From contig NC_057800.1 of assembly GCF_018294505.1 (NCBI RefSeq), positions 477,214,530-477,278,529 of the forward strand: a stretch of 64,000 nucleotides of DNA, written 5' to 3'. Below are positions 10,127 through 20,060 of the stretch, one piece after another. The position numbers and the translations under genes are program-made. The notes under the pieces are model-generated. The model was not told the origin of the DNA. It ran no database searches and saw only the letters and a list, made by a program, of their open reading frames with translations. How positions within the stretch are numbered: the stretch's first letter is position 1; each line of letters opens with the position of its first letter. The DNA is from Triticum aestivum (lineage: Eukaryota > Streptophyta > Magnoliopsida > Poales > Poaceae).

Positions 10127-11357
10127 ATGGCATCCGAGCCAGGTTTACGCGTAGATGTTATATGCACGAGTAGAACACAAAGGAGTTGTGGGTGTGGGTA
10201 TATACAAATTGCTTTCCGTCACTAGTTGATTCTTGATTCGGCGGTTTTGTTGGATGAAGCGGCCCAGACCGACATTACGCGTACGCTTACGCAAGACTGG
10301 TTCTACCGACGTGCTTCGCACACAGGTGGCTGGTGGGTGTAAGTTTCTCCAACTTTAGTTGAATCAGATTCAATGAAGAGGGTTCTTTCTGAAGATCAAA
10401 AAGCAATCACTATACCGTGTTGTGGTTTTTGATGCGTAGGTAAGAACCGTTCTTGCTTAGCCCGTAGCAGACACGTAAAACTTGCAACAACAAACTAGAG
10501 GATGTCTAACTTGTTTTTGCAGGGCATATTGTGATGTGATATGGTCAAGACATGATGCTAAATTTTATTGTATGAGATGATCATGTTTTGTAACACGATT
10601 ATCGGCAACTGGCAGGAGCCATATGGTTGTCGCTTTATTGTATGAAATGCAATTGCCATGTAATTGCTTTACTTTATCACTAAGCGGTAGCGATAGTCGT
10701 AGTAGCAATAGTTGGCGAGACGACAACGATGCTTCGATGGAGATCAAGGTGTCAAGCCGGTGACGATGGTGATCATGACGGTGCTTTGGAGATGGAGATC
10801 AAAGGCACAAGATGATGATGGCCATATCATATCACTTATATTGATTGCATGTGATGTTTATCTTTTATGCATCTTATTTTTCTTAGTTTGGCGGTAGCAT
10901 TATAAGATGATCTCTCACTAAATTTCAAGGTACAAGTGTTCTCCCTGAGTATGCACCGTTGCTACAGTTCGTCATGCCGAGACACCACGTGATGACCGGG
11001 TGTGATAAGCTCTACATTCACATACAACGGGTGCAAGCCAGTTTTGCACACGCGGAATACTCGGGTTAAACTTGACGAGCCTAGCATATGCAGATATGGC
11101 CTCGGAACACTGAGACTGAAAGGTCGAGCGTGAATCATATAGTAGATATGATCAACATAGTGATGTTCACCATTGAAAACTACTCCATCTCACGTGATGA
11201 TCGGACATGGTTTAGTTGATATGGCACGTGATCACTTAGATGATTAGAGAGATGTCTATCTAAGTGCGAGTTCTTAAGTAATTTGGTTAATTGACCTTTA
11301 ATTTATCATGAACTTAGTACCTGATAGTATTTTGCATGTCTATGTTGTTGTAGATAT
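10127..11357 (+). promoter_or_regulatory. E1 primer-binding site and 1.2-kb untranslated leader
   Basis: TGGCATCCGAGCCAGG at 10128 is the primer-binding site, a variant of the TGGTATCAGAGCC met-tRNA site. The following 1.2 kb has no conserved reading frame, but the same leader is well conserved in E2 (18608-19823) and E3 (34316-35555). The conserved parts include a GATGATCTCTCACTAAATTTC block and a CACGTG-centred palindromic stretch shortly before gag. Packaging and dimerisation signals are expected in this part of a Copia RNA. Confidence 0.7.
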
Positions 11358-12313
11358 ATGGCCCGTGCTATTGTTCCGTTGAGTTTTAATGTGTTCCTAG
11401 AGAAAGCTAAGTTGAAAGATGATGGTAGCAACTACACGGACTGGGTCCGTAACTTGAGGATTATCCTCATTGTTGCACAGAAGAATTACGTCCTGGAAGC
11501 ACCGCTAGGTGACAAACCCACTGCAGGAGCAATGCCAGATGTTATGAACAACTAGCAAAGCAAAGCTGATGACTACTCGATAGTTTAGTGTGCCATGCTT
11601 TACGGCTTACAAAGGGACTTCAACGATGTTTTGAACGTCATGGAGCATATGAGATGTTCCAGGAGTAGAAGTTAATATTTCAAGCAAATGCCCGGATTGA
11701 GAGATATGAAGTCTTCAATAAGTTCTACAACTGCAAAATGGAGGAGAATAGTTCTGTCAATGAACATATACTCAGAATGTCTGGGTACCACAACCACTTG
11801 ACTCGGCTGGGAGTTAATCTTCCTGATGATAGTGTCATTGACAGAGTTCTTCAATCACTGCCACCAAGCTACAAGAGCTTCGTGATGAACTATATTATGC
11901 AAGGGATGGATAAGACTATTTCGGACCTCTTCGCAATGCTAAAGGCTGCGGAGGTAGAAATCAAGAAGGAGCATCAAGTGTTGATGGTCAACAAGACAAC
12001 CAGTTTCAAGAAAAGGGGTAAAGGGAAGAAGGGGAACTTCAAGAAGAACAGCAAACCAGTTGCTGCTCAAGTGAAGAAACCCAAGTCTGGACCTATGCCT
12101 GAGACTGAGTGCTTCTACTGCAAAGGGACTGGTCACTGGAAGCGGAACTGCCCCAAGTATTTAGCGGAGAAGAAGGATGGCAAAGTGAAAGTTATATTTG
12201 ATATACATGTTATTGATGTGTACCTTACTAATGCTCGCAGTAGTGCCTGGGTATTTGATACTGGTTCAGTTGCTAACATTTGCAACTCAAAACAGGGGCT
12301 AGGGATTAAGTGA
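11358..12313 (+). pseudogene. E1 gag and start of protease (Copia), broken
   Basis: The ATG at 11358 opens a 65-aa frame beginning MARAIVPLSFNVFLEKAKLK, which stops at 11553-11555. The frame is disturbed between about 11585 and 11737. From 11738 a 191-aa stretch carries the capsid C-terminal part, a Lys-rich segment, the zinc knuckle CFYCKGTGHWKRNC (CX2CX4HX4C) and the aspartic protease site WVFDTGS. It ends at a TGA at 12311-12313. The knuckle and protease Asp are intact, but stops and a frameshift mean no functional Gag-protease. Confidence 0.85.
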
Positions 12314-13590
12314 AGATTGGCTAAGGACGAGGTGATGATGCGCGTGGGAAATGGTTCCAAAGTCGATGTGATCGCGGTCGGCATGCTACCTCTACATCTA
12401 CCTTCGGGATTAGTTTTAGACCTAAATAATTGTTATTTGGTGCCAGCGTTGAGCATGAACATTATATCTGAATCTTGTTTGATGTGAGACGGTTATTCAT
12501 TTAAATTAGAGAATAATGGTTGTTCTATTTATATGAGCAATATCTTTTATGGTCATGCACCCATGATGAGTGGTCTATTTTTACCAAATCTTGATAGTAG
12601 TGATACACATGTTCACAGTATTGAAGCCAAAAGATGTAGAGTTGATAATGATAGTGCAACTTATTTGTGGCACTGCAATTTGGGTCATATTGGTGTAAAG
12701 CGCATGAAGAAACTCCATTCTGATGGACTTCTGGAATCACTTGATTATGAATCACTTGGTACTTGCGACCATGCCTCATGGGCAAGTTGACTAAAACTCC
12801 GTTCTCCAAAACAATGGAGCAAGCAACAGAGTTATTGGAAATCATACATACCGATGTATGTGGTCCAATGAACATTGAGGCTCGCGGCAGATATCATTAT
12901 TTTCTCACATTCATAGATGATTTGAGCAGATATGGGTATATCTACTTAATGAAACATAAGTCTGAAACATTTGAAAAGTTTAAAGAATTACAGAGTGAAG
13001 TAGAAAATCATCGTAATGAGAAAATAAAGTTTCTACAATCTGATCTTGGAGGAGAATATTTGAGTTACGAGTTTGGTCTTCATTTGAAACAATGTGGAAT
13101 AGTTTCGCAACTGACGCCACCCGGAACACCACAGCATAACGGTGTGTCCGAACATCGTAATTGTACTTTACTAGATATGGTACGATCTATGATGTCTCTC
13201 ACTGATTTACCGCTATCATTTTGGGGTTATGCTTTAGAGACGGCTGCATTCACATTAAATAGGGCACCATCTAAATCCGTTGAGATGACACATTATGAAC
13301 TGTGGTTTGGCAAGAAACCCAAGTTGTCGTTTCTTAAAGTTTGGGGTTGTGATGCTTATGTGAAAAAGCTTCAACCTGATAAGCTCGAACCCAAATCAAA
13401 GAAATGTGTCTTCATAGGATACCCAAAGGAGACTGTTGGGTACACCTTCTATCACAGATCCGAAGGCAAGATATTCGTTGCTAAGAATGGATCCTTTCTA
13501 GAGAAGGAGTTTCTCTCGAAAGAAGTGGGTGGGAGGAAAGTAGAACTTGATGAGGTAATTGTACCTGCTCCCTTATTGGAAAGTAGTTAA
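12314..13590 (+). pseudogene. E1 protease end and integrase (Copia), broken
   Basis: The protease tail and zinc-binding N terminus of integrase (WHCNLGHIGVKRMKK, then a Cys) run to about 12760 with a TGA near 12486. One base is missing near 12768 compared with E2, shifting the frame. From 12763 a 275-aa open frame holds the integrase core. Its catalytic acidic residues are visible in HTDVCGP, QSDLGGEY and GVSEHRN, and the GKKP segment follows. The frame ends at an in-frame TAA (13588-13590) in the linker to reverse transcriptase. The same TAA is found in E3. Confidence 0.85.
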
Positions 13591-14769
13591 TCACTGAAAT
13601 CAGTTCCAGTGATTCCTACACCAGTAAGTGAGGCAGCTAATGATGATGATCATGAAACTTCTGATCAAGTTACTACCGAACCTCGTAGGTCAACCAGAGT
13701 AAGATTCGCACCAGAGTGGTATGGTAATCCTTTTCTGGAAGTCATGTTACTTGACCATGACGTACCTACAAACTATGAGGAAGCGATGATGAGCCCAGAT
13801 TCTGCAAAATGGCTTGAGGCCATGAAATCTAAGATGGGATCCATGTATGAGAATAAAGTATGGACTTTGGTGGACTTGCTCGATGATCGGCAGGCCATAG
13901 AGAATAAATGGATCTTCAAGAAGAAGATTGACGCTGACGGTAATGTTACTGTCTACAAAGCTCGACTTGTTGCAAAAGGTTTTCGACAAGTTCAAGGAGT
14001 TGACTATGATGAGACCTTCTCTCCCGTAGTGATGCTTAAGTCCATCCGAATCATGTTAGCAATTGCTGCATTTTATGATTATGAAATTTGGAAAATGGAT
14101 GTCAAAACTGCATTCCTTAATGGATACCTTAAAGAAGAGTTGTATATGATGCAACCAGAAGGTTTTGTCGGTCCAAAAGGTGCTAACAAAGTGTGCAAGC
14201 TCCAACGATCCATTTATGGACTGGTGCAAGCCTCTCGGAGTTGGAATATACGCTTTGATAGTGAGATCAAAGCATATGGTTTCATACAGACTTTTGGAGA
14301 AGCTTGTATTTACAAGAAAGTGAGTGGGAGCTCTGTAGCATTTCTGATATTATATGTAGATGACATATTGTTAATCGGACTTGATACTGAATTTCAGAAT
14401 AGCATAAAAGGATACTTTAATAAGAATTTTTCAATGAAAGACCTCGATGAACCTGCTTATATATTGGGCATCAAGATCTATAGAGATAGATCAAGACGCT
14501 TAATTGGACTTTCACAAAGCACATACCTTGATAAAGTTTTGAAGAAGTTCAAAATGGATCAGGCAAAGAAAGGGTTATTGCATGTGTTACAAGGTGTGAA
14601 GTTGAGTCAGACTTAATGCCCGACCACCACAGAAGATAGAGAGAAAATGAAAGTCATTTCCTATGCTTCAGCCATAGGTTCTATCATGTATGCAATGCTG
14701 TGTACTAGACCTGATGTGTGCCTTGCTATTAGTTTAGCATGGAGGTACCAAAGTAATCCAGGAGTGGAT
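13591..14769 (+). pseudogene. E1 reverse transcriptase (Copia), interrupted
   Basis: The same frame continues after the TAA for 335 aa (13609-14616). It begins with an acidic linker (EAANDDDHETSD) and then the reverse transcriptase domain: [21 protein letters not shown] (first catalytic Asp), YGLVQASRSW and the active-site ILYVDDILLIG near 14350-14380. All three catalytic aspartates appear present. A TAA at 14614-14616 ends the frame. The region continues through MLCTRPDVCLAIS to 14769, where the solo LTR is inserted. Confidence 0.85.
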
Positions 14770-16500
14770 TGATGGAAATATGCCCTAGAGGCAATAATAA
14801 ATTATTATTTATTTCCTTATTTCATGATAAATGTTTATTATTCATGCTAGAATTGTATTAACCGGAAACATAATACATGTGTGAATACATAGACAAACAT
14901 AGTGTCACTAGTATGCCTCTACTTGACTGGCTCATTTATCAAAGATGGTTAAGTTTCCTAACCATAGACATGACTTGTTATTTGATCAATGGGATCACAT
15001 CATTTTGAGAATGATGTGATTGACTTGACCCATTCCATTAGCTTAGCACTTGATCGTTTGTTTACTGCTATTGCTTTCTTCATGACTTATACATGTTCTT
15101 ATGACTATGAGATTATGCAACTCCCGAATACCGAAGGAACACTTTGTGTGCTATCAAACGTCACAACATAACTGGGTGATTATAAAGGTGCTCTACAGGT
15201 GTCTCCGATGGTACTTGTTGAGTTGGCATAGATCAAGATTAGGATTTGTCACTCCGATTGTCGGAGAGGTATCTCTAGGCCATCTTGGTAATACACATCA
15301 CTATAAGCCTTGCAAGCATGATAACTAATGAGTTAGTTACGGGATGATGTATTACGGAACGAGTAAAGAGACTTGCCGGTAACGAGATTGAACTAGGTAT
15401 TGGATACTGACAATCGAATCTCGGGCAAGTAACATACCGATGACAAAGAGAACAACATATAGTGTTGTGCGGTTTGGCCGATAAAGATCTTCGTAGAATA
15501 TGTAGGAACCAATATGAGCATCCAGATTCCGCTATTGGTTATTGACCAGGAGACGTGTCTCGGTCATGTCTACATAGTTCTCGAACCCGTAGGGTCCGCA
15601 CACTTAAAGTTCTGTGATGATCGGTTTTATGAGTTTATATGTTTTGATGTACCGAAGGTAGTTCGGAGTCTCGGATGTGATCATGGACATGATGAGGAGT
15701 CTCAAAATGGTCGAGACATAAAGATTGATATATTGGAAGCCTACATTTGGACATCGGAATAGTTCCGGGTGAAATTGGGATTTTACCAGAGTACCGGAGG
15801 GGTTACCGGAACCTCTCGGGGGCTAATGGGCCTTGTTGGGCCATAAGGGAAAGAGAGAGGGGGCGGCCTAGGGCAGGCAGTGCGCCCTCTTTCCCCTGTC
15901 CGAATTGGACTAGGAGAAGGGGGGCGGCGCCCCCCTTTCCTTCTCTTTCTCTCCCTACCATTCCCCCTCATAGTAGGAGTAGGAAAGGGAGGAATCCTAC
16001 TCCTACTAGGAGGAGGATTCCTCCTACTAGGCGCGCCAACAAGGGCCGGCCGGCCTCTCCCTTGCTCCGTTATATACATGGGCAGGGGGCACCTCTAGAC
16101 ACACAAGTTGATCACAAAGATCTCTCCCAGCCGTGTGTGGTGCCCCCCTCCACCATAATCCACCTCGGTCATACTGTAGCGGTGTTTAGGCGAAGCCCTG
16201 CTACGGTAGCTTCATCAACATTTTCACCATGCCGTCGTGCTGATGAAACTCTTCCCCGAGCTCTACTAGATCGTGAGTTCGCGGGACATCACCGAGCTGA
16301 ACATGTGCTCAACGCAGAGGTGTCGTATGTTCGGTACTTAGGATCGGTCGATCGTGAAGACGTATGACTACATCAACCGCGTTGTCATAACGCTTCCGCT
16401 TAACGGTCTACGAGGGTACGTGGACAACACTCTCCCCTTTCGTTGCTATACATCACGCGTGTACGTAGGAATTTTTTTGAAATTACTATGTTCCCCAACA
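14770..16500 (+). mobile_element. Solo LTR of the BARE/Angela-like family, 1731 bp
   Basis: It runs TGATGGAAATATGCC...CCCCAACA, a full-length LTR with no internal domain. It is flanked by the 5-bp duplication TGGAT. This is the product of LTR-LTR recombination after a complete element inserted into E1. It retains a TATA box (GTTATATAC, 16069-16077) and the upstream inverted repeat (15991-16021). Confidence 0.92.
15991..16021. promoter_or_regulatory. Inverted repeat upstream of TATA in the solo LTR, with compensating changes
   Basis: The arms are GGAATCCTACTCCTA (15991-16005) and TAGGAGGAGGATTCC (16007-16021). Relative to E2, where the arms begin GGAGTCC and end GGACTCC, both the G-to-A and the matching C-to-T changes are present, so pairing is kept. 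Confidence 0.65.
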
Positions 16501-16505
16501 TGGAT

Positions 16506-16684
16506 CAGTGGACAACGGTCAAGAACATCCTGAAATACCTGAAAAGGACTAAGGATATGTTTCTCATATATGGAGGTGACAAAGAGCTCGTCGTAAACGG
16601 TTACGTCGATGCAAGCTTTGATAATGATCCGGATGACTCTAAGTCACAAACCGGATACGTGTTTTTATTAAATGGTGGAGCTGT
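16506..16684 (+). pseudogene. E1 RNase H fragment (Copia)
   Basis: This continues the frame broken by the solo LTR: QWTTVKNILKYLKRTKDMF, then GYVDASFD with the first RNase H catalytic Asp (codon 16608-16610) present. It ends at LNGGAV where the next LTR starts. About one third of the domain is in the window. Confidence 0.85.
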
Positions 16685-16873
16685 TGAAGGAAATATACCC
16701 TGGAGGCAATAATAAAGTTGTTATTTATATTTCCTTATATCATGATAAATGTTTATTATTCATGTTAGAATTGTATTAACCGGAAACTTAGTACATGTGT
16801 GAATACATAGACAAACAAAGTGTCACTAGTTTGCATGTACTTGACTAGCTCGTTGAATCAATGATGGTTATGT
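16685..16873 (+). repeat. LTR-c, first segment (same Copia family), inserted in E1
   Basis: It starts TGAAGGAAATATACCC inside the E1 RNase H; the five bases before it (GCTGT, 16680-16684) would be its TSD. After 189 bases it is cut by E2. The next segment resumes at 31505, matching the usual LTR text without loss. Its far end lies beyond the CACTA element, so it is not known whether it is a solo LTR or a 5' LTR. Confidence 0.85.
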
Positions 16874-18607
16874 TGAAGGAAATATGCCCTAGAGGCAATA
16901 ATAAAGTTATTATTTATTTCCTTATTTCATGATAAATGTTTATTATTCATGCTAGAATTGTATTAACCAGAAACATAATACATGTGTGAATACATAGAAA
17001 AACAGAGTGTCACTACTATGCCTCTACTTGACTAGCTCGTTGATCAAAGATGGTTATGTTTCCTAACCATAGACATGAGTTGTCATTTGATAAATGGGAT
17101 CACATCATTAGGAGAATGATGTGATTGACTTGACCCATTCTGTTAGCTTAGCACTTGATCATTTTAGGTACTGCTATAGCTTTCTTCATGACTTATACAT
17201 GTTCCTATGACTATGAGATTATGCAACTCCCGATTACCGGCGGAACACTTTGTGTGCTACCAAACGTCACAACGTAACTGGATGATTATAAAGGTGCTCT
17301 AAAGGTGTCTCCGATGGTACTTGTTGAGTTGGCATAGATCGAGATTAGGATTTGTCACTCCCATTGTCGGAGAGGTATCTCTGGGCCCTCTCGGTAATGC
17401 ACATCACTATTAGCCTTGCAAGCAATGGAACTAATGAGTTAGTTGCAGGGTGATGCATTACGGAAACGAGTAAAGAGACTTGCCGGTAACAAGATTGAAC
17501 CAGGTATTGAGATACCGATGATCGAATCTTCTGCAAGCAACATACCGATGACAAAGGGAACAACGTATGTTCTTATGCGGTTTGACCGATAAAGATCTTC
17601 ATAGAATATGTAGGAGCCAATACGAACATCCAGGTTCCGCTATTGGTTATTTACCGGAGACGTGTCTCGGTCATGTCTACATAGTTCTCGAACCTGTAGG
17701 GTCCGCACGCTTAACGTTCGGTGACGATCTGTATTATGAGTTTATGTGATTTGATGTACGAAGGTAGTTCGGAGTCCCGGATGAGATCGGGGACATGACA
17801 AGGAGTCTCGAAATGGTCGAGATGTAAAGATCGATATATTGGACGACTATATTCGGACATCGGAAAGGTTCCGAGTGATTCGAGTATTTTTCGAAGTACC
17901 AGGGAGTTACGGGAATACGGGGAAGAAGTATTGGGCCTCATGGGCCAAGTGGTGGAAGAGAGGAGGCAGGGCGTGTAGCCCCCCTAGCCCAAACTGAATT
18001 GGACCAGGGGGGCGGCCCCCCTTTCCTCCTTTCCTTCCCTTCCTCTCCTTCCTTCTCCCTCTCCTCCTTCCTTTCCTCCCGCTAGTAGGAGTAGGAAAGG
18101 GGAGTCCTACTCCTACTATGAGGAGGACTCCTTCTCCTGGCGCGCCCTACAGGGGCCGGCCGGCCTCCCCCTTGCTCCTTTATATACGGGGGCAGGGGGC
18201 ACCCTAGAACACACAAGTTGATTGTTCCAAGCCGTGTGCGGTGCCCCCCTCCACCATAATCCACCTCGATCATATTGTAGTGGTGCTTAGGCGAAGCCCT
18301 GCGTCGGTAGCAACATCATCACCGTCATCACGCCGTCGTGCTGACGGAAGTCTCCTGTGAAGCTCTACTGGATCGGAGTTCGCGGGACGTCATCGAGCTG
18401 AACGTGTGCTGAACTAGGAGGTGCGTGTGTTGGGTACTTGGATCGGTCGGATCGTGAAGACGTTCGACTACATCAACCGCGTCCTCATAACGCTTCCACT
18501 TACGGTCTACGAGGGTACATAGACGATACTCTCCCCTCTCGTTGTTGTGCATCACCATGATCTTGCGTGTGCGTAGGAAAATTTTGAAATTACTATGTTC
18601 ACCAATA
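16874..18607 (+). repeat. E2 5' LTR, 1734 bp
   Basis: TGAAGGAAATATGCC...CACCAATA. The last bases are TA where the 3' LTR ends CA. The TATA box TTTATATAC is at 18179-18187. The upstream inverted repeat spans 18101-18131. A short CCGAATTGGAC near-palindrome lies 5' of the pyrimidine-rich block. Confidence 0.9.
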
Positions 18608-19823
18608 GTGGCATCTGAGCCGGGTTTATGCGTAGATGTTATATGCACGAGTAGAACACAAGTGAGTTGTGGGTGATACAAGTCATACTGCTTACCAGCA
18701 TGTCATACTTTGGTTCGACGATATTGTTGGATGAAGCGGCCCGGACCGACATTACGCGTACGCTTACGCGAGACTGGTTCTACCGACGTGCTTCGCACAT
18801 AGGTGGCTGGCGGGTGTCAGTTTCTCCAACTTTAGTTGAACCGAGTGTGACTACGTCCGGTCCTTGTTGAAGGTTAAAACATCACTAACTTGACGAAATA
18901 TCGTTGTGGTTTTGACGCGTAGGTAAGAACGGTTCTTCCTCAGCCCGTAGCAGCCACGTAAAACTTGCAACAACAAAGTAGAGGACGTCTAACTTGTTTT
19001 TGCAGGGCATGTTGTGATGTGATATGCTCAGACATGATGCTAAATTTTATTGTATGAGATGATCATGTTTTGTAACACAGTTATCGGCAACTGGCAGGAG
19101 CCATATGGTTGTCACTTTATTGTATGAAATTCAATCACCATGTAATTGCTTTACTTTATCACTAAGCGGTAGCGATAGTCGTGGAGGTAATAGTTGGCAT
19201 GACGACAACGATGCTTTGATGGAGATCAAGGTGTCAAGCCCGTGACAATGGTGATCATGATGGTGCTTTGGAGATGGAGATCACAGGCACAAGATGATGA
19301 TGGCCATATCATATCACTTATATTGATTGCATGTGATGTTTATCCTTTATGCATCTTATTCTGCTTGATTGACGGTAGCATTATAAGATGATCTCTCACT
19401 AAATTTCAAGGTACAAGTGTTCTCCCTGAGTATGCACCGTTGCCAAAGTTCGTCGTGCCGAGACACCACGTGATGATCGGGTGTGATAAGCTCTACGTTC
19501 ACATACAACGGGTGCAAACCAGTTTTGCACACACAGAAATACTCGGGTTAAACTTGATGAGTATGGCCTTAGAACACTGAGATCGAAAGGTCAAGCGTGA
19601 ATCATATAGTAGATATGATTAACATAGTGATGTTCACCATTGAAAACTACTCCATTTCACGTGATGATCGGTCATGGTTTAGTTGCTATGGATCACGTGA
19701 TCAATTAGATGATTAGAGGGATGTCTATCTAAGTGGGAGTTCCTAAATATGATTAATTGAACTTTAATTTATCATGAACTTAGTGCCTGATAGTATTTTG
19801 CTTGCCTATGTTGTTGTAGATAG
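18608..19823 (+). promoter_or_regulatory. E2 primer-binding site and leader
   Basis: TGGCATCTGAGCC at 18609-18621 is the primer-binding site. The rest, up to the gag ATG at 19824, is non-coding and conserved with E1 and E3. It includes the palindrome GGATCACGTGATCA around 19690-19703. Confidence 0.7.
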
Positions 19824-20060
19824 ATGGCCCATGCTGTTGTTCCGTTAAATTTTAATGTGTTCCTTGAGAAAGCAAAGTTGAAAGATGATGGTAGCAATTA
19901 CACGGACTGGATCCGTAACTTGAGGATTATCCTCATTGCTGCACAGAAGAATTACGTCCTGGAAGCACCGCTAAGTGCCAAACCCGCTGCAGGAGCAACG
20001 CCTGATGTTATGAATGTCTAGAAGAGCAAAGCTGATGACTACTCGATAGTTCAGTGTGCC
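19824..20060 (+). pseudogene. E2 gag N terminus
   Basis: The ATG at 19824 opens a 65-aa frame (beginning MAHAVVPLNFNVFLEKAKLK) that ends in an in-frame TAG at 20019-20021. Reading continues in the same frame through the SKADDYSIVQ stretch into the long frame from 20061. Only this single nonsense codon separates the Gag start from the Gag-protease-integrase frame. The start was chosen because the same ATG context is conserved in E1. Confidence 0.85.

Larger units (their letters stand above)
14765..16505. repeat. Solo-LTR target-site duplication TGGAT
   Basis: TGGAT occurs immediately before the solo LTR (14765-14769) and immediately after it (16501-16505). With one copy removed, the flanks join into the conserved reverse transcriptase/RNase H boundary seen in E2 near 23215. 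Confidence 0.95.
8842..16684 (+). mobile_element. E1: BARE/Angela-like Copia retrotransposon (left part; broken, with nested insertions)
   Basis: It begins with a 5' LTR (8842-10126), then the primer-binding site, a 1.2-kb leader, and gag, protease, integrase, reverse transcriptase and the start of RNase H in Copia order. A solo LTR of the same family interrupts it at 14770-16500. At 16685 another LTR interrupts it inside RNase H. The remainder of E1, including its 3' LTR, is not in the window. The five bases before its start, CTTAC (8837-8841), would be its TSD, placing the insertion one base inside the end of the Maximus-like LTR. Confidence 0.85.
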
